NCBI GenBank assembly: GCA_030432595.1
Contig: JAUIGU010000002.1
Span: 1 to 64,000, forward strand
DNA length: 64,000 nucleotides
Direction: 5' to 3'
Origin: Phycisphaerae bacterium
Lineage (GTDB): Bacteria > Planctomycetota > Phycisphaerae > Phycisphaerales > Phycisphaeraceae
How positions within the stretch are numbered: position 1 is the stretch's first letter; the number at the start of each line of letters is the position of its first letter. The notes under the pieces were generated by a model, which was not told the DNA's origin, ran no database searches, and saw only the letters and a list, made by a program, of their open reading frames with translations. A program made the translations under genes and the position numbers. This document shows positions 25,626 to 34,233 of this stretch, one piece after another.

Positions 25626-27344
25626 ATGCCTGAAAAGACCTTCACACTCCTCGCCGCCGACAAGCTCGCCGACGAAGGCCTCGCGTACATCAAGGACCAG
25701 CCCGACGCCGAGCTGCTCAACCGCCCCGACCTGGTCGCGCTCAAGGCCGAGAAAGGTCAGGACGCCGTTGACGAAGAGGTCGGCAAGCTCCTCGCCGCCG
25801 GCGGGGTCCACGCGATGGCCGTGCGCTCGGGCATCAAGGTCACGCCGAAGATGCTCGAGAACCCCGGCGACCTCAAGGTCATCGCCCGCGCCGGCGTCGG
25901 CGTCGACAACATCGACCTGCCCGCCGCCACCGCGAAGGGCATCCTCGTCGTCAATACCGCCGAGGCCTCCACCATCACCACGGCCGAGCTTTCGTTCACC
26001 CTGCTCATGGCCCTGCTCCGCAAGATCGGGCCCGCCTCGCGCACCATGCACGCCGGCGGGTGGGACCGCAACAAGTTCAAGGGCCGGCAACTCCACGGCC
26101 TCACGCTCGGCGTCGTCGGGCTTGGACGCATCGGACGCACGGTCGCCGAACGCGCGATCGCCTTCGGCATGGACGTCGTCGGCTACGACCCCTTCGTCAA
26201 CACCGACCTGCAGCTCGGTGCCCACACCGTCAAGACCTTCCGCGACTTCGCCGACATGCTCCCGCACGTGGACGTGCTGTCTTTCCACGTGCCCAAGACC
26301 GAGCAGACCACCGGCATGCTCAACGCCGACACGTTCGCCAAGTGCCGCAAGGGCGTCTACGTCGTCAACGCGGCCCGCGGCGGGATCGTCGACGAGGCCG
26401 CCCTGCTCGAAGCGCTCGAGTCCGGGCAGTGCGCCGGCGCGGCGTTGGACGTGTACACGAGCGAACCCCCGCCGGAAGACTTCCCGCTGCGCACGCACCC
26501 CAATGCGCTCTGCGTACCCCACCTGGGCGCATCCACCGAGGAAGCGCAGACCGCCGTGTCCGTCGAGGCCGCCAAGGCCTGCCTCGCGTACCTGCGCGGC
26601 GAGGGCATCAAAGGCGCGGTCAACGCCGGCGGCGTCCGCGTGGACCTCACCGAGAAGCAGCACGCCTACGTCGCCCTGGCCGACCGCATGGCCACGCTGA
26701 TCTCCCCGATGGTCACGCGCGGCATCGCCGAGGTCACGGTCGAGCTTTGCGGCAAGGACCTCGCCGCGGCGGCCGGGACGATCGAGCGCACCGTGCTCAT
26801 CGGGCTGTTGCGTCGGCACTTCGACACGCCGCTGAACGTGATCAACGTCGCGGACGTCGCCGACCAGCGCGGCATCAAGGTCGCCACCACCACCCACGAG
26901 ACCGGCTCCAAAGCCCCGCAAGCGCTTGCGGGGCTATCGGGCCAGCTCACGCTCACCATCACCGGCCCCGAGAGCGCGACCGACTCGGACACCCCCGCCG
27001 CCGACCGCACCCGCCGCGTCGTCGGGCGCGTCTACGACGACGGCCTGCCGCGCGTGCTCGAGATCAACGGCTACCCGATGGACATGGTGCCCGCCGGCCC
27101 GATGGTCGTCATCCGCAACGACGACAAGCCGGGCATCATCGGCACGGTCGGCACGACCTTCGGCGCCGCCGGCGTCAACATCGCCGACATGACCATCGCC
27201 CGCCGCGCCACCGCCGACGGCAAGGCGTTCACCGCGCTCATGCTCCTGAAGATCGACGCCGAAGCACCGCAGGCGTTGCTCGACGACCTAAAGACCAAAG
27301 ACGGCATCCTCAAGGTCGCGTCGGTGACGCTGCCGGGGTGTTGA
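25626..27344 (+). CDS. serA: D-3-phosphoglycerate dehydrogenase
   Basis: 572 residues, slightly longer than the usual long form (about 525). It oxidises 3-phosphoglycerate with NAD, the first step of serine synthesis. Visible are IARAGVGVDNIDLPAA, the Rossmann motif GVVGLGRIGRTVAERA, catalytic NAARGGIVDE (Arg), ALDVYTSEPP (Glu) and PHLGASTEEAQ (His). An intervening ASB domain and a C-terminal ACT domain (VVIRNDDKPGIIGTVGT) follow. Extra length lies near the N-terminus (EKGQDAVDEEVGKLLAAGG) and in a linker before the ACT domain. A perfect 24-bp palindrome interrupts the ASB domain. ATG 25626 is chosen for the normal N-terminus. Confidence 0.95.
   Translation: MPEKTFTLLAADKLADEGLAYIKDQPDAELLNRPDLVALKAEKGQDAVDEEVGKLLAAGGVHAMAVRSGIKVTPKMLENPGDLKVIARAGVGVDNIDLPAATAKGILVVNTAEASTITTAELSFTLLMALLRKIGPASRTMHAGGWDRNKFKGRQLHGLTLGVVGLGRIGRTVAERAIAFGMDVVGYDPFVNTDLQLGAHTVKTFRDFADMLPHVDVLSFHVPKTEQTTGMLNADTFAKCRKGVYVVNAARGGIVDEAALLEALESGQCAGAALDVYTSEPPPEDFPLRTHPNALCVPHLGASTEEAQTAVSVEAAKACLAYLRGEGIKGAVNAGGVRVDLTEKQHAYVALADRMATLISPMVTRGIAEVTVELCGKDLAAAAGTIERTVLIGLLRRHFDTPLNVINVADVADQRGIKVATTTHETGSKAPQALAGLSGQLTLTITGPESATDSDTPAADRTRRVVGRVYDDGLPRVLEINGYPMDMVPAGPMVVIRNDDKPGIIGTVGTTFGAAGVNIADMTIARRATADGKAFTALMLLKIDAEAPQALLDDLKTKDGILKVASVTLPGC
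26912..26935. repeat. Perfect 24-bp palindrome inside serA
   Basis: AGCCCCGCAAGC followed directly by its reverse complement GCTTGCGGGGCT. It encodes APQALAG within a linker of the SerA regulatory region. The outer AAAGCCC/GGGCT and the GCAAGCG core resemble the intergenic palindrome families. Confidence 0.75.
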
Positions 27345-27377
27345 GCGGCATACCAGCAAAATCGAAAGCAGACGCGA

Positions 27378-27980
27378 TTGGCCGTTCCCACTCACAGGCT
27401 CTGGCTTCATCGGTTCGCCGTGCCCAGCTTGCTGCTCACAGCATTTGTCGCGTTCTGGGCCGGCACGATGGGGGTGGTGATCTACCGGATGCTGGGTGTC
27501 CGCAATGTCTCATCGGGCGGTCTGATTGCGTCGCTCGCCCATGACTATGTGGACTTTGGATTGGGAGCCATCTTCTACGCCACACTGCTCAATGCTGTGG
27601 TCGTCGTGGCGTTGTTCGTGTTGCGCATCCCGGTCCGAAGCTGGCTGATTGTGGCACTTCTGCTTTTGGTGGGTACGCCGGTGGCTCTGTTCAGTGGCTT
27701 GAGGATCGCGGACTATGTGTGGGATGTAAACAATGGTTGGGACGAAATGGCGTTGTGGTGTGGTCCACAACTGATCGCGCTTCTGGTGAGTTGGGGCCTG
27801 TATGCGCCGTTGTCTGCCTGGTTGCCGCGCTATCGCTTATTGGTGCTCCGTGTTGACGACCGACGCAGGAGCCCGTGCCCGCGATGTGGCTACGAGCTTT
27901 ATGGTTCCGGTGGCCGTTGTCCGGAATGTGGCTGGGAGCTTCCCCCGGCGATTTCGAACATAAAGCCGCCCGAGAGTTAG
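27378..27980 (+). CDS. Membrane protein with C-terminal zinc ribbon
   Basis: 200 residues with a TTG start at 27378 (no strong ribosome site, so the start is uncertain). About four hydrophobic segments are visible: around 15-35, 60-80, 87-107 and 128-148. A cytoplasmic-looking basic stretch follows, then a zinc ribbon CPRCGYELYGSGGRCPECGW. Such ribbon-plus-membrane proteins are common in planctomycetes, with unknown function. Codon use is less GC-biased than its neighbours. It lies 33 bases after serA and ends before the palindromic element at 27998. Confidence 0.75.
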   Translation: MAVPTHRLWLHRFAVPSLLLTAFVAFWAGTMGVVIYRMLGVRNVSSGGLIASLAHDYVDFGLGAIFYATLLNAVVVVALFVLRIPVRSWLIVALLLLVGTPVALFSGLRIADYVWDVNNGWDEMALWCGPQLIALLVSWGLYAPLSAWLPRYRLLVLRVDDRRRSPCPRCGYELYGSGGRCPECGWELPPAISNIKPPES

Positions 27981-27997
27981 AACGAATCGCGAGATTG

Positions 27998-28086
27998 CTG
28001 CCTTATAGCTGCGACGCGCCGCGTCGCTGTTTCATCGTCGATCATCGGTGACACCTGCGACTCAGTGCGTCGCAGCTAAGAGGCAG
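27998..28086. repeat. Double-palindrome element between convergent genes
   Basis: Outer arms of 20 bp (27998-28017 and 28067-28086, 18 matching) contain AGCTGCGACGC and its inverse. Each half also forms its own hairpin: GCGACGC-GCC-GCGTCGC (28011-28027) and GCGAC-TCAGTGC-GTCGC (28057-28073). Same architecture as 503-550 but a different sequence. Likely a bidirectional terminator. Confidence 0.7.
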
Positions 28087-28238
28087 AATGGGTGCAAAAC
28101 GCTTGAAGCAAGCAAGCTTCACCGGACTACCTCCTGCGGCGGGAGTAGTCACTGATCTGCGGTCCTGACGCGGCTACCGGATGCGTGGAGCGGCATCAGC
28201 AAATCTCGTGAAGCAATCAACACGACCCGACGGCGTCT

Positions 28239-28853
28239 TCAAGCCTTCCGCATCACCACCGTCGCGTCGTGGCCGTGCGGGAAGTAGTCCTGGCGGAACG
28301 CGACGTCGTGCGTCCGGTTGAACGCCCAATCGAGCAGGCGCATAGTCGGCAGCCGGCGGGCCGGGTAGTCCTGCGGGGTGGCGAGCGGGCCGCAGCGGTC
28401 GGAGAGGAAGTTGAACGCCAGCGCTTCGCGGCAGCCTGCCCACGCGTGTTCAAGGACCTCGAACGCGGTGGCGTCGTCCATGGTGTTGAGCGTGCCTGAG
28501 ATCAGGGTGATCTGCGGGTCGGTCTCGGCGAGCAGCGCGGGTTGGTGCACGAAGTCGCCGGCGGCAAAGGTCGCGTCGGGCAGGCCGCGCTGGCGGGCGT
28601 AGTCGATCACGTCGGGCAGGCCATCGACGCCGTGGTAGTGCCCGTAGACGACCTCGTGCTGACGCAGATACGCCGCGAGGTCGCCCCGGCTGCACCCCGC
28701 GTCCAGCAGCCGCTTGCCCGGCAGGAACAACATCTCCGCAAACACCGCGAACCGGCGGGTCTGCGTCTGCGGCGTCGCCCACATCGTGACGTTGAACGAC
28801 GGGCCGTGCGCGTCCTGGGCGTCGCGGTAGGGCTGGAGGTAGGCGTCGTTCAT
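28239..28853 (-). CDS. Class I methyltransferase-like protein
   Basis: 204 residues from ATG 28853 (MNDAYLQPYRDAQ). Motif I is RLLDAGCSRGDLAAYL, followed by GHYHGVDGLPDVIDYAR and DATFAAGDF, consistent with a SAM-binding Rossmann fold. A late segment EALAFNFLSDRCG and the DYFPHGHDATVVMRKA C-terminus are intact. The substrate is unknown. It diverges from tmk; the 121-bp gap contains a perfect 32-bp palindrome. Confidence 0.8.
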   Translation of the reverse strand: MNDAYLQPYRDAQDAHGPSFNVTMWATPQTQTRRFAVFAEMLFLPGKRLLDAGCSRGDLAAYLRQHEVVYGHYHGVDGLPDVIDYARQRGLPDATFAAGDFVHQPALLAETDPQITLISGTLNTMDDATAFEVLEHAWAGCREALAFNFLSDRCGPLATPQDYPARRLPTMRLLDWAFNRTHDVAFRQDYFPHGHDATVVMRKA

Positions 28854-28912
28854 GGGCGGGCATCGTAGCGCAGGACGACGTACGCAGCGGCCGGGAAATC
28901 CGTTGAGTGGTG

Positions 28913-28944
28913 TAAAGCCCGGAGACGGCCGTCTCCGGGCTTTA
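28913..28944. promoter_or_regulatory. Perfect 32-bp palindrome in a divergent promoter region
   Basis: TAAAGCCCGGAGACGG followed directly by its exact reverse complement. It lies between the divergent methyltransferase and tmk starts, 31 bases before the tmk ATG, so it cannot be a terminator of either. The outer AAAGCCC/GGGCTTT places it in palindrome family 2. It could be an operator or simply a mobile repeat. Confidence 0.6.
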
Positions 28945-28974
28945 GGGTGGCGCAAATCCTTTACATTCTCCGCG

Positions 28975-29640
28975 ATGGCCGACGACACCCACGACCACCC
29001 CTGGCTCGAATCCCTGCGCGGTCAGTTTGTCGTCTTCGACGGGCCGGACGGTTCGGGCAAGACCACGCAGTTCCACCGATTCACTGAGCTCGCCGAGGCG
29101 CACGGCGTCCGCGTGTGCGAGGTGCGCGAGCCCGGCGGCACCGCCATCGGCGAACAGATCCGCGACCTGCTCCTGCACTACCGCGACGACGAGCACGGCG
29201 AGATGGCGCCCTCCTGCGAGATGCTGCTGTTCATGGCGTCGCGCGCCCAGCTCATCGCCGAACGCATCCGGCCCGCACTGGCGGACGGCTGCCTCGTGCT
29301 CGCCGACCGGTTCATCAGCTCCACCCTCGCGTACCAGGGCACAGCCGGCGGCACGCCCATCGACGACATCGTCCAGGTCGGGCAGGTCGCGCTGGGACAA
29401 ACCTGGCCGGACCTGGTCGTGGTGTTCGACGTCGATGAAGCCACCGCCGCCAAACGCCTCAACCCCCTGCTGGACCGCATGGAACAGAAGGGCGCCGACT
29501 ACCACCAGAAAGTCCGGCAGGGCTACCACGACCAGGCGCAGCGGCAGCCGGAGCGTTACCTGGTGATCGACGCGCGGGCGGAGGAGGATGTGGTGTTTGA
29601 GCGGTTGCTTGAAGCAATGGCGAACAAAAGTCGCGGATAA
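28975..29640 (+). CDS. tmk: Thymidylate kinase
   Basis: 221 residues. It phosphorylates dTMP to dTDP. The P-loop FDGPDGSGKTTQ is near residue 22, followed by CEVREPGGTAIGEQIRDLLL, the DRF motif LADRFISSTLAYQG and the LID region DRMEQKGADYHQKV. ATG 28975 fits the family; about 15 extra residues precede the P-loop strand. Two glutamates and an aspartate of the LID are as expected. It is followed by mirror element H and then a convergent lytic transglycosylase gene. Confidence 0.95.
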   Translation: MADDTHDHPWLESLRGQFVVFDGPDGSGKTTQFHRFTELAEAHGVRVCEVREPGGTAIGEQIRDLLLHYRDDEHGEMAPSCEMLLFMASRAQLIAERIRPALADGCLVLADRFISSTLAYQGTAGGTPIDDIVQVGQVALGQTWPDLVVVFDVDEATAAKRLNPLLDRMEQKGADYHQKVRQGYHDQAQRQPERYLVIDARAEEDVVFERLLEAMANKSRG

Positions 29641-29655
29641 CCGCAGGTTTTTAAT

Positions 29656-29864
29656 TGGCCACAAAGATGCACAAAAGACACAAAATGAGCTGGATCAACC
29701 CGAAGCTTTGAATCGGAAGACGGCAAGTCAAGGCATATGAAAACCAATCGACGTGGCCCAGCCTTTGAGGCTGCAGACCTCCATATTCGTCTTGGTGCAC
29801 TTGGCGTCTTGGCGGTCGGTAGAAACCAAATCGCCTTCTGTGGATTATGTGCCGTTTGTGGCCA
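29656..29864. repeat. Mirror element H: inverted GGCCACAAA...CACAAAA arms
   Basis: The left arm (29656-29686) contains GGCCACAAAGATGCACAAAA and the right arm (29834-29864) is its inverted relative. The spacer (about 147 bp) includes a run TTGGTGCACTTGGCGTCTTGG, a single arm of the repeat type seen in element I. It is the gene-free counterpart of element G and fills the gap between tmk and the convergent transglycosylase. Confidence 0.75.
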
Positions 29865-29879
29865 TTTTTCCGCGACCAA

Positions 29880-30473
29880 CTACAAGCCCGCCTCGGCCTT
29901 AACCCGCTTGACGTACGCCTTTGTCTTCGGTCCGGCAAACTTTTCCACCAGTTCATTCGGCGACAGCTTCGGGTTCTCGCGGCGCAGCTTGCTCACGCGC
30001 GTCGGGCCCATGTGGTACGCCGCCAGCGCAAGCGTGACGTCGTCGTCGAAGCGGTTGAGCAGGTACGCGAGGTAGCGGGTGCCGACGGTGAGGTTGTAGT
30101 CCGGATCAAAGAGGTCGCCGTCGGGCAGATCGAAGCGCTGCATCGCGTCTTCGTGGGTGATGGGCGTGATCTGCATGAGACCTTTGGCCTTGGCGGAAGA
30201 GTGGGCCTCGGGGTTGCCGCTGCTCTCGGCCAGGACGACGGCCCGCACGAGCAGGGGGTCGACGCCCGCCTGTTCCGCCTTCTCGTCGATCAGGCCGTAC
30301 CACTGCGAGACCCGGTAGTGCCGAACACTGTCGGCGCACGACCGCAGCGTCCAGGGAAAAATGAACCCCACGAGCAGGATGGCGACGACGAGCACGGGCG
30401 GCCAGACGCGCGGGTTCTTCGCGGCCTCCTGCGCGGTCTTCGTGGCCGTCTTGACCCAGTCGCGTCCTTGCAT
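29880..30473 (-). CDS. Lytic transglycosylase (SLT family), membrane anchored
   Basis: 197 residues. An N-terminal segment VLVVAILLVGFIFPWTL anchors the protein in the membrane. The SLT/goose-lysozyme-type catalytic domain follows, with the catalytic Glu in VLAESSGNPEAHS, then KAKGLMQITP and LALAAYHMGPTRV. It cleaves peptidoglycan glycan strands with anhydro-muramyl formation in known families. The minus-strand start is close to the divergent yicC gene, with 69 bp between them. Confidence 0.92.
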   Translation of the reverse strand: MQGRDWVKTATKTAQEAAKNPRVWPPVLVVAILLVGFIFPWTLRSCADSVRHYRVSQWYGLIDEKAEQAGVDPLLVRAVVLAESSGNPEAHSSAKAKGLMQITPITHEDAMQRFDLPDGDLFDPDYNLTVGTRYLAYLLNRFDDDVTLALAAYHMGPTRVSKLRRENPKLSPNELVEKFAGPKTKAYVKRVKAEAGL

Positions 30474-30542
30474 GGGAGCACTCTACGCGGCGCGGGCGGG
30501 TGCGGCGTCGCCGAAGGCGCGGGCTTGGTACGCTGCGGCCCC

Positions 30543-31436
30543 ATGATCCGCTCCATGACCGGCTTCGGCGACGCGGCGACGCAGGAACAGGGCGTGCACT
30601 ACGCCGTCGAGCTGCGGTCGCTGAACAACCGATACTTCAAATGCACCAGCCGGCTACCCGACGAGCTGCTCGGGCTCGAAGCGGAGTTGGAGTCGGCGCT
30701 GCGCAAGCGGTTCGGGCGCGGGAGTTTCTCGGCGGCGGTGAAGCTGCGCGTCTCGGGCGAGGCGGCGGCGTCGCAGGTCAACGACGACGCGCTGCTGGCG
30801 TACCTGGGGCACCTCAAGGAGTTGAAGTCACGGCTGTCGGACGAGGCGGTGAGCATTGATCTGACGCACCTGCTCGCGCTGCCGGGGGTGATGCAGCCGA
30901 ACACGGACGCGGACGCGCTCTTGGCGCTGGCCCGGCCGGTGGTGCTGCGGCTGGTGGACGAGGCGGGCGGGAAGCTGATCGCGATGCGTCAGCGTGAGGG
31001 CGCCGCGCTCGCGACGGATTTGCGGGAATTGGCGGGCCGGCTGCTCAAGATTGTGGAGGAGGTTGCCGGCCGGGCGCCGCGCGTCGTCGATGAATACCAC
31101 ACCAAGCTCAGCGCCCGCGTGGGTGAGCTGATGGCCAAGGCGCAGCTGAAGGTCAACGAGACGGATTTGCTCAAAGAGGTGGCGGTGTTCGCCGACCGCG
31201 CCGACATCAGCGAGGAGCTGACGCGCCTGCGCGGGCATCTGGAGCAGTTCGAACGGATCATCGCCAGCGACGACGGCGAGCCGGCCGGGCGGACGCTGGA
31301 CTTCCTGGCCCAGGAGATGCTCCGCGAGGCGAACACGATCGGTTCCAAGAGCAACGACGCGGCAATCAGCCAGCACGTCGTCAGCGCCAAGTCCCTGATC
31401 GACCGCATCAAGGAACAGGTGCAGAACGTGGAGTAG
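30543..31436 (+). CDS. yicC: YicC family endoribonuclease
   Basis: 297 residues beginning MIRSMTGFGDAATQEQG, the standard YicC start. It continues with VELRSLNNRYFK and ends EMLREANTIGSKSNDAAISQ, the DUF1732 region with the conserved Glu and His-rich end. YicC homologues act as endoribonucleases in RNA turnover. The next gene, a phosphotransferase, is separated by mirror element D only. Confidence 0.95.
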   Translation: MIRSMTGFGDAATQEQGVHYAVELRSLNNRYFKCTSRLPDELLGLEAELESALRKRFGRGSFSAAVKLRVSGEAAASQVNDDALLAYLGHLKELKSRLSDEAVSIDLTHLLALPGVMQPNTDADALLALARPVVLRLVDEAGGKLIAMRQREGAALATDLRELAGRLLKIVEEVAGRAPRVVDEYHTKLSARVGELMAKAQLKVNETDLLKEVAVFADRADISEELTRLRGHLEQFERIIASDDGEPAGRTLDFLAQEMLREANTIGSKSNDAAISQHVVSAKSLIDRIKEQVQNVE

Positions 31437-31440
31437 TCCG

Positions 31441-31563
31441 GAAGGAGTCAGAAGTCAGGAGTCAGGAGCGATCACGGCGCGTTTATCATTCATCGCAGCG
31501 TCTCGAACTGGCTTTGTGGCTTGTCGTGAGTGACTACTGGCTACTGACTCCTGGCTACTTCCG
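31441..31563. repeat. Mirror element D: AGGAGTC/AGTAGTC heptads
   Basis: The left arm (31441-31469) reads GGAAGG then AGTC, AGAAGTC, AGGAGTC, AGGAGCG. The right arm (31527-31563), read on the minus strand, is CGGAAGT then AGCC, AGGAGTC, AGTAGCC, AGTAGTC. The left arm starts 5 bases after the yicC stop and the right arm ends 3 bases before the next ATG. Element E at 61404 belongs to the same family. Confidence 0.88.
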
Positions 31564-31566
31564 CCC

Positions 31567-32754
31567 ATGCCCGCCAAGCCCGACAAAGCGAAATCGCCCG
31601 CGGGGGCCAAAACGACGCCCGGCGAATCGGTCGCGGGCAGCCCCGGGGCGTCGGGGATCAGTTCCGCGGTGCCGTCGGCGTCGATCGGGACGGGCGTGCC
31701 CAGCGCGGTCGTGCCCGGGCAGCGCACGAGCTTCAACGCCGACGAGCTGGCGATCGTGCTCTCGCACTACGACGTGGGGATCATCGACGAGATCAAGGAC
31801 TTCCCGCGCGGCTCGCGCAAGGCGCCGAAGCTGTGGCTCAAGACCGACAAGGGCGACTTCCTGCTCAAACGCCGGGCGCTGGGCAAGGACGACCCGTTCA
31901 AGGTCGCGTTCTGTCACGCGGTGCAGATCCATTTAGCCGAGCGCCAGTTCCCGCTGCCGCACCTGGTGGGGACCAAAAACGACAACAACTCGCTGTTCAA
32001 ATGGGGCGGGGCGACGTACGAGCTGTTCGAGTTCATCCGCGGGACGGGTTACGACTTTTCGCTGGACGCGACGGGCGACGCGGGCAAGGTGCTGGGGTTG
32101 TTCCACAAACTGCTGGGCGATTTCGAGAGCGACTACACCGCGGCGCGCGGGACGTACCACCGCAGTAAGTCGGTGATGAACGCGATGAAGGAGCTGCCCA
32201 ACACGCTGCGCAGCGCCGATGCAGGGGACGCGGCGGAACGGTCGGCGAAGGTCGGGAAGTTCTTGGCCGACGCGTACCTCGACGCGGTCCGGCGGGTCGA
32301 AGACGAGGGCTACGCCGAGTGGCCGATGGCGGTCGTGCATTCGGACTGGCACCCGGGGAACATGCTGTTCCGCGGCAGCCGGGTGGTGGCGGTGATCGAC
32401 TATGACGCGGCACGGTTCGCGCCGCGGATCATCGACACGGCCAACGGGGCGCTGCAGTTCTCGATCCGCGGCGGCGGGGAGGACCCGTCGCAGTGGCCCG
32501 AAGACCTGGACCTTTCGCGGTTCAAGCGGTTTTTGCGGGGCTACGACGCGGTGCCGGACGCGATGCTGACCAAGGCCGAGCTGCGCGTGATCCCGTGGCT
32601 GATGGTCGAGGCGCTGATCGCCGAGGCGGTGATCCCCATCGCGGCGACGGGGTATTTTGCGAAGCTGCCGGGCGCGGTGTTCCTGGAGATGGTGGTGCGT
32701 AAAGTGCAGTGGCTCCGCAAGCACGCGGGGCTGCTCGTGGAAGCCGTGGAATGA
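31567..32754 (+). CDS. Aminoglycoside phosphotransferase-like (APH family) kinase
   Basis: 395 residues. The first 50 are low complexity (Ser/Ala/Gly/Pro). The kinase-like domain follows, with KAPKLWLKTDKGDFLLKR (nucleotide-binding lysine region), YELFEFIRGTGYDFS (hinge), the Brenner motif VVHSDWHPGNMLF and the metal-binding VAVIDYDAARFAP. The phosphoacceptor is unknown; relatives include choline and CotS-type kinases. It overlaps the following PDZ-domain gene by four bases (ATGA). Confidence 0.85.
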   Translation: MPAKPDKAKSPAGAKTTPGESVAGSPGASGISSAVPSASIGTGVPSAVVPGQRTSFNADELAIVLSHYDVGIIDEIKDFPRGSRKAPKLWLKTDKGDFLLKRRALGKDDPFKVAFCHAVQIHLAERQFPLPHLVGTKNDNNSLFKWGGATYELFEFIRGTGYDFSLDATGDAGKVLGLFHKLLGDFESDYTAARGTYHRSKSVMNAMKELPNTLRSADAGDAAERSAKVGKFLADAYLDAVRRVEDEGYAEWPMAVVHSDWHPGNMLFRGSRVVAVIDYDAARFAPRIIDTANGALQFSIRGGGEDPSQWPEDLDLSRFKRFLRGYDAVPDAMLTKAELRVIPWLMVEALIAEAVIPIAATGYFAKLPGAVFLEMVVRKVQWLRKHAGLLVEAVE

Positions 32755-33689
32755 CCCGCCGGCCGAAGGAACGCGATGCCATGACCGCTCGAAACGATGC
32801 ATCCCAAAGCCCGTTGGATCGCCGACGGCGTGTTCGTGGTGCCGGGCTCGGCGTCGTGCCATTGGTGTGTCTTCTGATCGTGGTGCCGGGGCGCGGTCAG
32901 GCCGTGCAGGACATGGCGGAGCCGGATGAGTCCGGCCCACGGGTCGAGGCGGCGGACGTTCCCCACGCCCCTGCGCCCTCGAGCCTGGCAGCGCGGCTGG
33001 CGGCGCTCGACCACCCGGCGTGGGAGGTGCGGCGGGAGGCGACCGAGGCGCTGATGAAGGATCGGCGGACCGGGCTCGACGCGTTGCTTGCCGCCGCGGC
33101 CGACCTGCCGCCGAGTCTCGAGCGCGACGTGAGGCTCGAGAGCGTTGTCCTGCACCGCCTGGTGTCGGAGATGGTGACCGAGGTCGCGCAGCCCGGCGAC
33201 CAGGCGTCGCTAGGCATCACGCACCCGGGCAAACGGCTCGACGCGCTGCCCAACCGCGAAGGTGTCGAGATCGTGGTGATGGACACGCTGCCGGGGTTCC
33301 CGGCCCACGCCGTGCTGCGGCCGGGCGACGTGCTGGTTTCCGTCAACGGCCGGGCCATCCCCTCCGCCGAAGACCCGGACGAGGCGCCGCCGATCAAGGA
33401 CCTGCTCCAAGCGCTCCGCGCCGGCGACACCGTGCCCCTGGGCGTCGTGCGCGACGGGCGGGAGTTGCGGCTGACCGTGACCCTCGCCAGCAGCCGGGCG
33501 CTCAACCAGATCTACACGCCTCCACCGGCCACGCTGCGCGTTAACCACGCACAGCAACTCGAAACCAACTGGCGGGAACTGCGGCAACGCGCCGGGATCG
33601 ACCACCGCACCGACGAATCGGCAACGCCGGCCCCACCCACACAGACCGAACCAGCCGCAGCGCCCGATCCGGCCGCAACGTCCGAGTGA
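32751..33689 (+). CDS. Secreted PDZ-domain protein
   Basis: About 312 residues. I use ATG 32751, which overlaps the kinase stop as ATGA; ATG 32781, with AAGGA upstream, is an equal alternative. A basic N-terminus and hydrophobic stretch LGVVPLVCLLIVV suggest export. A helical part (LAALDHPAWEVRREATEALM) resembles HEAT-like or armadillo units. A PDZ domain follows (GVEIVVMDTLPGFPAHAVLRP, GDVLVSVNGRAI, GDTVPLGVVRDGRELRLTV). The C-terminus is low-complexity Ala/Pro/Thr. No protease domain is present, so it is probably an adaptor or scaffold. Confidence 0.75.
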   Translation: MTRRPKERDAMTARNDASQSPLDRRRRVRGAGLGVVPLVCLLIVVPGRGQAVQDMAEPDESGPRVEAADVPHAPAPSSLAARLAALDHPAWEVRREATEALMKDRRTGLDALLAAAADLPPSLERDVRLESVVLHRLVSEMVTEVAQPGDQASLGITHPGKRLDALPNREGVEIVVMDTLPGFPAHAVLRPGDVLVSVNGRAIPSAEDPDEAPPIKDLLQALRAGDTVPLGVVRDGRELRLTVTLASSRALNQIYTPPPATLRVNHAQQLETNWRELRQRAGIDHRTDESATPAPPTQTEPAAAPDPAATSE

Positions 33690-33905
33690 CCGGTGTCGTC
33701 CGGGCCATCCGGCCCGTCCGGCCAAGCGGCGCGGCCCGACCCGGCGGACGCCGAGTCGTTGTTTTTTCGAACGTTGGTTTGCAAGCCCCCCCGACGGATC
33801 GTCGATGCCGGGAGTTCCGCGTCGGACCGGGCACGAGGCCCCGTTCAACCGGAAGCGTTCCGCCGGCCCGCGTCTTCCCAGGGCCGACCGATCCAGGAGG
33901 CCGCC

Positions 33906-34133
33906 GTGCCCCATCCCCGCCCCTTCCGGAGCCGCGCGCCCCATGCGCCGGCCCGGCACCGCATCCTTGACGCCGCGCACCACGCCTGCTGGATGGCCGC
34001 GACCACCGGCGCCGTGTATTTGGCCGTGTCGCTCGGCGTCGCCGAGGTCGCGCGGAACCCGATCGTCATCGCCGGGCTGCTGCTCGTGGGCGTCGGGCTG
34101 CTGCGCGACGCGAAGCACCGCCTCGCCGGCTGA
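33906..34133 (+). CDS. Small membrane protein, 75 aa
   Basis: The start is GTG 33906, decided by a perfect AGGAGG five bases upstream (33895-33900). Two hydrophobic segments follow, MAATTGAVYLAVSLGVAEVA and PIVIAGLLLVGVGLL, before a short basic tail. I recognise no family. It lies between the PDZ gene and the tail-anchored protein gene. Confidence 0.65.
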   Translation: MPHPRPFRSRAPHAPARHRILDAAHHACWMAATTGAVYLAVSLGVAEVARNPIVIAGLLLVGVGLLRDAKHRLAG

Positions 34134-34233
34134 CCATTCCGGGGCCGACACCGCGTGAAGCGCCCACGGCAATGCCGGGGGCGGCGGTTCAACGCGCGGC
34201 CGACGCGATCGGCCCAAGGGTTACAATCCGTCC

